DNA of 64,000 nucleotides from Bilabrum cf. latius (Eukaryota; Bigyra: Bicosoecida; Bigyra; Bicosoecida), in assembly GCA_965178125.1 (NCBI GenBank), contig OZ237766.1:372001-436000 (forward strand), in the 5' to 3' direction. The notes beneath the pieces are model-generated. The model did not search any database. It saw nothing but the letters and a program-made list of their open reading frames with translations, and had not been told where the DNA came from. The first letter of the stretch is position 1; each line of letters opens with the position of its first letter. Below, piece after piece: positions 35,456-46,004 of this stretch. A program made the position numbers and the translations under genes.

Positions 35456-37765
35456 ATGGAGGACGGGCGAACAAGTAAAAGTAATGCAGAAAGTCCGACG
35501 CACCCTCTAATCAAGGATCAGACGAGTACTCGCAGCGCAGCGAAGGAGTCTTGCGATGGAAGTCGTGCCGGTTTGATTGGCTTTGGGGTTATAATATTGG
35601 TGGGATGTGGCGTGATTGCTTGGGCGCTTGCAACTGCGCAGTCTAGCGCTTCCAGTAGCTCATTCACGGCAGAACAACAGGCATGCACGGTATTCTGCAG
35701 TGGCCCGCTGCTGCGGCTCGTGCAAACTTCCGGTATTTTTAATGACTCTAAGGAATTTGTAGACATGCCGATGCGATCCAACCCAGTGGCGGTTTTATCA
35801 GACTTCAAGATCGACTTCCCTGAGCTGAACTCCGCGCGCGGTGTCCCACACGTGGAAGGCAATGGCATCAGCAAGGACAGGGTACAGTCTTTTTTGGAAA
35901 AGCACTTTCTGCTACCGGGTGGCGGGCTCGTCAGTGGTGGCACGCCTCCCGACTGGCAGAGCCAACCGAGCATAGCGGCAAGGCAACCGAACGCCACCGT
36001 GCGTGCCTTCGCCCTGGGAGCCAACGACGTGTGGAAGGTGCTCTACAGGGAAGTGAACAGCACGATGTTTCCCGACGGCAAGCCCTCCGCGAAATCCTCC
36101 CTAATCCCCCCAAGATTCCCTGTGATCGTGCCCGGCGAGCGATTCAGGGAGCAATACTACTGGGACACCTTGTGGATCGTCAGAGGTCTCGTTCGGTCAG
36201 GCATGAACGGCACAGCCAAGCACATGGTAGAAAACCTCATTGAATTCGTGGAAGAGTACGGGTTCGTGCCGAACGGCGGGCGCGTGTACTACTTGCAGCG
36301 GTCCCAGCCGCCCGTGCTGGCCCTGATGGTGGAGATGGTCGCAAGGATGCTCGCCGGTCGCACGATTAAACCGGAAGTAGGCAACCAGACCGAAGGCGTA
36401 GGATCGACGAGCGAGCATTAGCCCGAAGAAACTGGTTCGTGGGTTAGAACCGCCCTGGGTGCGCTTGAAAAAGAGTACGCTACTTTCATGGGACAGTCGG
36501 TATCGATCCCGGGAGTCTCATCCCTTCAGACGGACGGGGTTCCCATACCGACCGTGGCGCATGCCACCCACGCCGTCGATGTCCACATCAGCAGCCAGGA
36601 CCAGCTCACCTGCTCCGATCTATCCGGGAGGGAAGATGCCTCACGGGAATTCCAGCCCACAGCATTCCTGTTGAACAGGTACTCATCGCCCTCCCTCCGC
36701 CCCCGTCCGGAATCATATATCGAGGACGTGCGGGCGGCTGGAGATGCAGGGCTGGAGTGGAACGGCACTGCGGCGTCGGGATTGTACCGTGCCATTTCAA
36801 CGGGGGCCGAAACCGGATGGGACTTCTCCTCCCGGTGGCTGGGCCCGGCGGGCACGATGGACGGCTGCCACGCCGACTCGATCGTGCCCGTGGATCTCAA
36901 CACCATCATGCACAAGATGGAGACGGCCATGGCTAGGATGTACGAAGGTCTCGGTGACGAGGACAGTGTGACGAGGGCGGCGGTGCTGCGGAACAATGCG
37001 CGGCGCCGGGCAACCGCCATGGACTGCCTCATGTGGGACGAGGGCGCGGGGGCCTGGAGAGACCTCCGGATCAATGTGACGAGTGAGCCCAGCGGCAGCT
37101 CTACTTCCGGTTTTGGGCCTTTTGAAGCGCCTGCCTCGGGCGTGGTGCGGGCGAACCTGACCGGGCAGGTGACTGCCGGCAGAGCCGCCTCCGATTTCTT
37201 CCCGCTGTGGGGCGTCGGTGGCGACAGCGGAACCAGCGGCGGCGCCGCGCATTCAGTTTAGCTCGAGGCCGACGGCCTCGTCACGAACCGCACCCGCGTG
37301 GCCGCCGCAGTCTCTGGCTTGTTCCGGTCTGGCCTCCTAGGCCATGGGGGCGTGCTTACGACCACGCTCAGCACCGGTCAGCAGTGGGATGCCCCGAACA
37401 GCTGGCCCCCTGTGCTGCACGTGGTCGCGGCGGGGCTGTCGAGAGCCGCGAGTGTGATGAGTGCGCAGACTGATGGGGTGCGGTTGGGAGGTGTGACGAG
37501 TGCGCAGGCCGGCGCGTGCGCTAGGGAGCTCAGCAGGCGTTACCTGTCCTCTGCTGCCTGCGCCTGGAGGGCGACGGGGTATTTGTTCGAGAAATACGAC
37601 GCGCTTGTTCCCTGCCAAGGGGGTGGCGGGGGCGAGTATGTCCCCCAGAGGGGGTTCGGGTGGACCCTGGGGGTTGCCCTTGACTTGCTGGGGTCCTACA
37701 GGTGGGACTCGCTGGAGGAACAAGGTGCCAGCAATGGAGGTGGGCCCGCTTGTGTGGGGTCATAA
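35456..37765 (+). CDS. Trehalase (GH37), membrane-anchored
   Basis: 769 aa, TAA stop, two in-frame TAG codons (36418, 37259). Hydrolyses trehalose to glucose. Family signatures: VPGERFREQYYWDTLW (PGGRF signature with Gly to Glu), PRPESYIED, TGWDFSSRW, QQWDAPNSWPP (signature 2) and GFGWTLGVALDLL. A cytosolic head of about 40 residues is followed by one hydrophobic segment (IGFGVIILVGCGVIAWAL). That predicts a type II membrane protein with the catalytic domain outside the cell or in a vesicle lumen, fitting several NxT/NxS sites. There is a small insertion before ALEKEYATFM, where the first TAG lies. Its stop is only 42 bp from that of the convergent aspartic protease. Confidence 0.92.
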
Positions 37766-37807
37766 AAAATAGGATTTTTCAGTTGGATCGATCGGATCAA
37801 AAAAGCT

Positions 37808-39903
37808 TCATCCCTGCTTGACCATCAGGCCTCCATCTTGCTGGGACAGTGCCCGAGCTTTCTCCTCCTACTCATCCTCGGCATTTCTACTGCCCTCACC
37901 ATGCGTATCGCCTTCCTACTCACCGCCACCATCCCCAGCGTCGCTTGCCCCAGAGCCTGTGCTGACGATCGCCTCCGAGGTGGACGTGGTGGTGGTGGTC
38001 ACCTCAACTCCGCCCCCATCACTCGTCACACTAATATCACCGCTTTCACCACCCGCTGCAGCGCCCTCCTGTACTGCCTCTCCCTCTCCGCCGCCCGCTT
38101 CCACACCCGCACCCTCGTCCTGTTGTCCTGAATCAGACTCCACCGGTGGAGCGAAGTTCTTCTTCCGCTCCGCTAGCCCCACCCTCACGTTTCCCCTGTC
38201 AAACACCGCGATGTATCTTCTCATGAACATGTCGCCCAGCACGTACAGCGGCCCCTTGGGAGCAGGCACGTCCAAGGCCATGAAGCCGGGCCTGCAGGAA
38301 ACGACAGAGCCGGTCGCTTCATCCCTGTCCACGATGATGTAGTCCTCGGGGGCCAAATCGAAGCTCCTGCCGCCAATCTTGTAGGACAGCGTGGGCTGTT
38401 CCCCGATGTTAGAGCAATCGTCATCCAGGTGGATCCTTCGTAGCAGGTCCCGCACCACTGCCGATGGCATGGTGTTGAAGCTCGTGCCCGTGTCCACGGC
38501 CATCCTGCACCCCGCCTCGCCGATGTCGTGCTCTGGCCCATCCCGCTCCACCCCCGCCTCCAAGTGCCTCTGGTACTCGGCCTCGCTTAGGCCCACTCCC
38601 CCCAGCGCGTCCTGCTCCTCGGTGGGGGACGGTGCCTCGCCAGTGCGACGCTCCGATCGCACTCGAGCCGACAGCTGCGCCAAAGACACGGGAGGTTCCG
38701 CATCGCGCGGCGCCAGCGCATCACCGAGACGATTGCCTCGGAGCGACATCTTGGAGCCGTGTGACGAGTGCGCTGGGCCGCCTTGGGCGCTTCTGCTCCT
38801 GGCGCCGCGCCCCTGCACCTGGGCGAACTCGGGCCAGTCCAGCGAACCTTCGCTGCCTCCGCCCACCAGGTCCTATCCAAACCCCTACCCATACTACCCA
38901 TCCTCTCCTACCCCATTCCCCTACCCCAAATCTTGTTCCTCCAGATCCAGGTCACCCACGGCGGGCATTGGCGGCAACAGGTCGCTGGGCAGGCCCCCGC
39001 CCTCACCCCCACACAGCTGCATGGGCCTCCCGTCCACCTCCAGATCCTCCAGCACGATCTCCCAGTAAAACTCGCGGCGGACGGGGGCCCACAGGAGCTC
39101 GCCGGAATATGATTCCGGGTCCGGCCTGCCGAGCACGATCTCGCTGGCCTCGCCGTTCTGCTCGTCTCCCAGCACGTAGGTGAACATCGGTTCCGGGAGC
39201 AGCTGCTGGGCCATAATGTTATCAAACACAGGGGTGAAATCGTACGCCGACAGAGCGGGGAACGCCATGCCCAGAATACCCGAGAATTCAGGCGTGTTGA
39301 AGACCTGGCCGGACTGAAGCGTCATCTCGCCAAAGCTCTGGCCTTTGATCTCCACGCTGCCCAATCGAACCACATCCTCTGCTATAAATCCCTCAATCTA
39401 GCCCGTCCCAAACTTTACCTCAATGTCGTAGCCTACCCGCTTGTACGTGCTGCTCTTTGACGAATCGAACGACTTGTGCGTGCTGCACTCGAAGCTATCG
39501 CACGAGGCAGACGTTACCCATGTATTGCTCGAGCCGGTGTCCATCGCCATGCGCAATGTTTGAGGAGGCGTGCCTACACTAATTTCCCCAATGTATTGCG
39601 TCTGCGAAACTTTACAAGCGGCATTTGTGCGCTGAATGCAGTAACTATGCTGTGCATCCGACCCAGGCTATTTAATGCCACATGTTACCTTACATTTCGT
39701 ATATTAGATAACGGCAGAAACACACGCTGGTGTCCAGCCTATACCAGTGCATGGTTTGGCGCAAGATGCCTGTGCAGTGACCGCGCGTGTGCTTCATCGG
39801 CTCTATGCTTTACCATCTCCAGCTTTGGACTACCACCCATAGCCTCATGACCTACAAATATCAACAATAAAGCTAACAAGCAAGGAAGTAGTTTAATCTG
39901 CAT
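37808..39903 (-). CDS. Secreted pepsin-like aspartic protease
   Basis: Exons 39903-39694 and 39601-37808 (667 aa), TGA stop. It starts with a classic signal peptide (MQIKLLPCLLALLLIF...), then a short propeptide. The 92-bp intron (GTAAGG, TCGCAG) separates the two halves of the conserved VFLPLSN...TQYIGEISVGTPPQ motif, and splicing rejoins them. First active site AMDTGSSNTWV; flap-region strand VKFGTG-TAG-IEGF, where pepsins usually have Ser; second active site AVDTGTSFNTMPS; and GPLYVLGDMFMRRYIAVFD near the end. There is a long Glu/Gly-rich insert between the lobes and a Ser/Thr/Gly/Glu-rich tail. At least eight TAG codons, four of them in a Gly-rich stretch around 38880-38923 that might alternatively be an intron. 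Confidence 0.88.
39602..39693 (-). other. Intron of the aspartic protease gene
   Basis: 92 bp, phase 0, GTAAGG...TTTCGCAG. The boundaries are confirmed by restoration of the family motif that precedes GTPPQ. Confidence 0.85.
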
Positions 39904-40014
39904 TCTAATATTGCTCGGTTCTGTCCTTTAAAGAAACCGAGAGCCAGCTCGGCATGCACTCGTCACATATTGCCCACCGCCCAAAAATTGCACGAGTACT
40001 TTTAGCGAAGTACC

Positions 40015-40788
40015 ATGACTCTTGCGATATTGTTGCTTCTTGCTGCAACTATACATGCAAGAAGCTTGCATCGCCAGCGATCTACGGTTCATGAATCGAT
40101 TAAGTCGAGTTCCTTGAGAGCCAACCGGCATCGGGATGGCCCATCCCACATCACATGGTTCAACAGCGCCTGGGGCAAGAAGTGCGGGAAGAAGGTATCT
40201 CGTGATTTTACGGTATACCACAACACGGGTGTCGGACAGTTTGGGATCGGGAAGGGTTTCAGCGTGAGGCCATTTATCCCATCTGGTACTTCTCTCGTAC
40301 GCTGAGGGTCATGACAGCCAAAACCGTGCTTACATCTATTTTGGTCGCAGGTTGCTGTATACAGAGACTCTACTAGCGGGATGCCGAATCTCTGCCGGTA
40401 TGCGTACGGCACGTTTGGCCCCATCAGCGTGGCCGGCGTCACGTCGACGTTCACGGCCGTCGACGGCCGTAAGGTGTCGGAGCGATATTTCAAGGCAGAG
40501 AGGAGATCTGACGGCGAGGACGATTATAAGATATCTATCCCGGTCCTGTTCAAGCCAAAGAACGCCGAAAAGTACCTAAAGCCGGAGCGAGACGTCCTGT
40601 CCCAGAACCTCAGACTCCGAGGCAGCCAGCAGGACATGGAGGGGCTGCTGCAGGCCGTGCTGGACGCAAAGGATAGCAACCAGCTGGAATTGTCGCAGCA
40701 GGGCAATTTTTACGTGCAGTACCTGCCCACAGCGGCAGAGTAGACTTTGTGGGCCGTGTTTCCCTTCCTCAGGAGGCACGATGCGTGA
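40015..40788 (+). CDS. Small secreted protein of unknown family
   Basis: Exons 40015-40296 and 40351-40788 (239 aa), TGA stop, one TAG at 40741. The N terminus MTLAILLLLAATIHA is a signal peptide. The mature part contains HITWFNSAWGKKCGKK, a few Cys and a Lys/Glu-rich C-terminal helix. The 54-bp intron uses a GTACGC donor and a GGTCGCAG acceptor; the frame runs through in phase 0 to VAVYRDSTSG. Start codon lies 111 bp from the divergent protease, so the two may share a promoter. No homologue is recognised. Confidence 0.6.
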
Positions 40789-41208
40789 GGCATAACACAC
40801 TGAGTGGATATGAATCCAGCTTCAGCGCGCGTCCCCGTGTGGAGATCACTGGGGCCACCCAGTGGTTGGGCCTGGTTGGTATGGATTCGGATGCGTGTGG
40901 AAGGGGGTCAACCGCTGGGCGTGGCGGGCTGCCAGCGGCTCCACTGCCAGTGGCGGTGGACCAAACCTTGCCTCGAGCTCGTTCGTATTCGGGATCTCCG
41001 TTTGAATTTTGGTAAGCCCAGGTCTAGAATGTACCTCATCATTCATAGTGTACCTCTTTCTAATGATGAGGCTCATGCTGAAGGGGTCCTCGTGTAGATC
41101 TTGTCCTATCTTCATCTTCGTGTGCTATATGGGCCCAATCATCATGATCATTTCTAGCCAAACGATATCTTCTTGCACCCGTTGATCTTGTACACCAAAG
41201 TTTATAGG
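40789..41208. other. Intergenic, no gene seen
   Basis: 420 bp between two forward genes. The open frames are short and unconvincing. Presumably terminator and promoter DNA. Confidence 0.5.
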
Positions 41209-44200
41209 ATGGATTCCGTAGGTGACCTTGCAGAGCGGATTCGGGCATGCGGTGCATTTAAACTCGACGCCGAGAACGATCACGTTGTTGAGGCGCATGA
41301 AGCCTGTTACCGGTGCCTCTGCGATTTTCTTCGTCTTAAAGAGACTGACTGTCTCTCTGTAGAGGCAACTGTAATATGTTTGTTACAAGCTGCGCGTTTT
41401 GCCTAGGAATGTGTGCACGAGCCCGGCATGAAGTATGGAGAACTCCGAGAACTGGTTGCTCGAGTTCACAAGGGCCCAGAGCACACCACATCTAGCCAAT
41501 GCAATAACGCCACTGTAGCAGGCGTCATCTGGTGCGCCGGCTGGTTGCTGTCTCCCCTGAACAGAGAATACGAGATCGAGAACCCAGTTGCGGTTGAGAC
41601 AATCGCGAAGCATGGAAGGAGGTCCATTCGTCGAGGCGAGAGGCACTTCGTTAGCAAGTATGAAAAAGTTTCAATCTTGCATGTTTGCGCTGCGATGGGT
41701 TTCGCATCTGCTTGTGCTCTGCTGCTCGACCTGGGAGCATTCCTCGATCCAGACGCCGATCTGCCGGACCGGCCGCCAGACAAAAACGGTGAATTGACGA
41801 AACTATGCGGAGCCCGGTCAAACCCCACACCGCTGCAACTGGCTATATACTACCGGCAGCACGACGCAGCAGCCGTGTTGCTGCAGCGAGGGGCGCGAAC
41901 CGTGGGTTTGGAGGAATTCTCGACTGGCTTGGAGATTGCGGCCATCTCGACAAGCCTGGCGAGCCACAGTAGCAAGCCAGATGATACTCGCGGTGCAGCA
42001 TCATCAAGTGCAGACAGTGGCTAGAAGAAATAGTCATCTGGTAGTGGCTATCGCCGAGAGCTTGCGCATTTCGATACTACTCTGCCCGCAATGGACAGGA
42101 AACTAGCGCACACTGTGCAAGTCGGTGCGAGGAATATATCAATCGAAGCAGTTGCTCGGCGCTCGATGCTCGCACTGATCCTGGCCACAGCAGAGATCGG
42201 CAACTTGGCCATCGAGCAGGATGCCGAAAAGCTAGCCCGCCCCTGCCGCGCCAGCGTGGAGTCGCCAGGGCCACACGACTCCCGGCGCCGATTCGATGAT
42301 GACCGAGGCCATCACTACGGCGAGTTCGGCTGCTTCTCCCCCCAGCCAGCCAGCGCCTCACTTTGCCCACCATGGAAAGCATCGACACCGAGCACTGTTC
42401 CAGTGGCTGGCTCCGATAGGATCAGTACGAATAACTATCCCGAACGCCAGCAGCAGATCCGCTACCGCCAGCTGATGAGGCACGTGGAGTACCTGCAAGA
42501 AGGACTCGGAATTGAATATGCGCCTGGGAGGCTGACCAGAGGCACAAAAGCGGGGTACTTTGCAAATGAGATCGGGCGGGGGTGGGAAGTCGAGAACGGG
42601 TTCGATGTGCTTGCTCCCGGCTACGAATCGTGGCTGACTAAGCAGAACATGAGGGGTGCAGTGCCAATGCACTATTGTCCGTCTAGCATATGGACGAGTC
42701 TGGCTATCGCAGCGATCGCCAGGAGGCAGCGGTTGGATCCTGAGGCTGCGAATGCAAGGATCGCCGGGCTGAGCCACGGGCGGCACGACCAGCCTGAGGT
42801 CGTTTCATCGGAAGTCCACGAGACCGTAGCACACCTAAAGCTGGAACAAAAAAGGTTGGCGGGTGTGCTGGCCCGGGTCATCGACCAGATGAACGAGACG
42901 GTTAGTGCAAACACCAGCACGACAAACGCAGCCAGTGGCGATTTGCAGGTTGATGAGCCAGCAGGCTCGGACGAGGCGCTGCCGACGAGGACGTTCCATA
43001 GGCCAAACGGTATATTCTCGCTGCTGGTGCGATGTGCGGCGTCATCGGGCACCCAGTCGAGTCGTGCACGCGGCCCCAAGCCGCACCACACCCCTGCAGA
43101 GTCCGAGGCGTGCCCACTTATCGACCACTGTCAGGAAGTCGAATTCGATCTCAACACTGGTCGCAGCAAATCCATGCAAGCGAACACCGAGGATTAGATC
43201 GGCCCATAGCTGCTTGATGCGGCGGTGTCCATGCAGGCGCACGAGATCGCGAGCGGGCAGGTCGCATGCATCCGACTGACCAACTTCGTCCGAAGTGCAG
43301 ATGGACCACCACGGATGGATACAGGAAAGGTGATGGAAGTGCTCGGAGTGACGATTAATACCGACTCCATTCCGATGGTCACCCCCTTCGGTCCCAAACC
43401 AGTAGCGAAAATGTACTCGTTTCGGCACCAGCGGCGCATGAAAGGGCAGGACATTCAGAGGGTGGCATCATAGGTCCGGTCGATTTCGAAGGCTGGAATA
43501 CACATGAAGCTATCCGAATCAGGCACAGGCTTTGGGCCTGGCTCCAGTACGCGCCGCATTACCTCGATTGGGCATGCGACTGCAGCGAGTTCGGCCGTTC
43601 CTGGGAGGCCCTTGCCTAGGCCACCCCTGCGTCAGGACCAGGACCAAGTTGCGGAAGCCACCGAGCTCCTCATGGAGCGGGCCACCGCACTCGTCACACA
43701 GCTCGCAGACATCCTCGACGACGTTAACGGGGAAGCAGGAAGTGCAATGGAGGGAGGGTCGCCGCCACCCGTCCCTTCCGTCGCTGAAGTTGACGCGAGA
43801 CTGCGGAAGGCGATGGAGCCACTCGAGGCACTGGTTCACGGCATGACGCGAGGATCAGACCGTGGTATGACGAGTGATGAGGGGACCAGCAGCAGCTCAA
43901 CAAGCTCGGATCGGAAAGCATTCATCCCGGCTGCAGGCGCAGGCGCGGGCACGGAGCCAAGCGACGTCTCCCACAGCCTTCCTGTCCGGCCACCTGGATG
44001 GATCGTGCAAGCTGCCCAGGCGCTTTTGGCCGCCGCCAAGGAGTCGAGCGCACTCGTCACAGCCCATGCCGCGCTCCAGGGCGTGCTCCGCATCAGGGGC
44101 ACCAGCCGGATGCATCCCGACTCGGCGGACGATCAAGAGCGGCGGACAGGGCTACTTCAGGGAGACGGCGCCCCCGCGGATTTAAGAAGCGTGCCATCAA

Positions 44201-45897
44201 GCCTAGGAGAAGAAGCCTCTAGTGCCAAACGAGGCAGCGAATAGCCAGCCCCGTCATCTTGGTCCAAGAGGCAGCCTGCTTGCGCCGTGGGAAGGGTGCT
44301 GTGTGCACAGTGGTCATCGCTCGACTAGCACGGGCCAGTTCGTTCAATGGTGGAGCGAAGTTCAGGCTAGTTTAATCCAGTTGATGGCTGCTTGCTTCGG
44401 ATGATGGCCAGCGCACCCGAGGCTGGAGAAGTGAAGGATCACCCCCCTGTGAGGTTGGCACCGCTGAGGCACTTCCGTACGCTGATGGCAGACGCTGATG
44501 GTAGATAGGATGCTGGTGTGACGAGTGAGTTAGACGCGAGGAATCCGGAGGATGAACCAGGGGAACTCAAGGCTGCCGGCACGGGCTTGGATCTGGCTGC
44601 GCATGCAGAGCGATAGTAGGAGGCGTTCGTGGCTCCAAGGCATCGCGCTGCAGTGCATCGGATCCTGCAACCGGCAGCAGGCACACCCAGTCACGTCTTA
44701 GATTCATTAGCCGACATGAAGATGCTAGGGACTACGGACTCGTTCTACGTAGCTTTGCTGCAAGCCAGGGACAGTGATGCACTGAGGCACGCAGCCACCA
44801 TGGCGCTGCCGGTTGCATGCCAGGACAGGGGTCTGGATGCCGTTGTGGCTCTGCTCGCTGCCGGAGCACATGCAGATGCGGCGTTCGAGCCTGCTAATCA
44901 GAACGTCGGCAGGGCGATACTGCTCGCTGCTTCCAGCTACCAAAGAGACCCAGAGGCTGCACTCGACAAGGTGCTGTTTTTGCTCATGCGCGGCGCGAAG
45001 CTCCGAGGATCCTTCAAGTCATGTTCTCCACCCCGATGCTTCATCAACATGCATCGCACTGCAGTAGCGGTGGCGGTCGCGCGCGGCAGGGCAGGGATCA
45101 CACCCGAGACGGCGCACGCGGTTTCGTTGCAGCGACCTGACGCGCATCAAGATTTGCACACTTCTGCCCGGGCCGCTGGTGGCGCCGGTGGTGGGTCTGG
45201 ATCAACCGATCAAGACTACGATTTGATTCTTATGACTAGGCTGCAGGGCGTCGTCGACAATGCCCTTGCTCGCCTCCCGATCGACCCCGAGCAGGTGCTT
45301 CACGACGTGCAGAAAGCGAGCACGACGGTGCATGACGCGTTCTGCTACGGGGCTAACGCTAGCGTAAGGAAATGGAGGCATGTGAAGGCTCCATAGTACC
45401 GCGAATCGATCCTGAGATGGGCCATGGATGGCATGTACGGCTAGGACTACATCTGGCTGCCAAAGGAGTACACTGGTCTTGATCACGGCGGCATACAGGA
45501 TTGCTCGCACGTTAGAGGTCCAAACTAGGCCGAGCCAATGGAGCGCCGGCGCCGAGGTGCTCTGATGAAAGTTGCCAGAGATGCTAGCTCTGTCCGGGCA
45601 GCAGTCGAGTTGCTTCGATCGGAAGTCGCCCCCCCACCACCGGTGCCAACCTGGCTGTTTGCTGGACTCAGTCACAAAGGGGAGGACGACTAGATCAGGG
45701 TGATGATTGAGGAGGCCTATCGCACCGATCGAGATCGGTACCAGAGGTGCGTCCATGCGATGGGTCGTTGGAGCGGGAAGCGGTTCTGGCATCGGGGTCG
45801 GGACGATCGGGCGAGGAGGCTGGTGGAATTCAGGAACGCCGTTTCGGTGGCTATTGCAGCGAGGAGGTCGATCTAGCGTAAAGCTGTTGGAGTTTGA
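41209..45897 (+). CDS. Large ankyrin-type protein (1,562 aa)
   Basis: One frame of 1,563 codons ending TGA 45895-45897, with 17 TAG codons, a far higher density than the LRR giant (8 in 2,624). Ankyrin-like helices: VSILHVCAAMGFASACALLL, TPLQLAIYYRQHDAAAVLLQ and, near 44730-45010, ALRHAATMALPVACQDRG followed by LDAVVALLAAGAHADAAF and LDKVLFLLMRGAKL. The middle (about 42090-44240) is mixed helical and Ser/Ala-rich. The start MDSVGDLAERIRACGAF is the first in-frame Met after the intergenic gap. An N-terminal domain precedes the repeats. Possibly a protein-interaction scaffold; no precise function is assigned. Confidence 0.65.
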
Positions 45898-46004
45898 GGC
45901 GACCCTTGTGACTCAATTGCGTGCGGATTCTGAGGTCTTCTCCAGGTGAGGTAGCTGTGATCGGATCATCTCCAGCGTGAGGCATCACACATGCTGCGCG
46001 TCAC

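Noticed and set aside
41209-45897. TAG = leucine as the preferred assignment
   Set aside because: Attractive for three TPR positions (Phe, Val, Phe) and the methyltransferase motif, but most TAG contexts are hydrophilic and most aligned residues are polar. Kept as second choice, not excluded.
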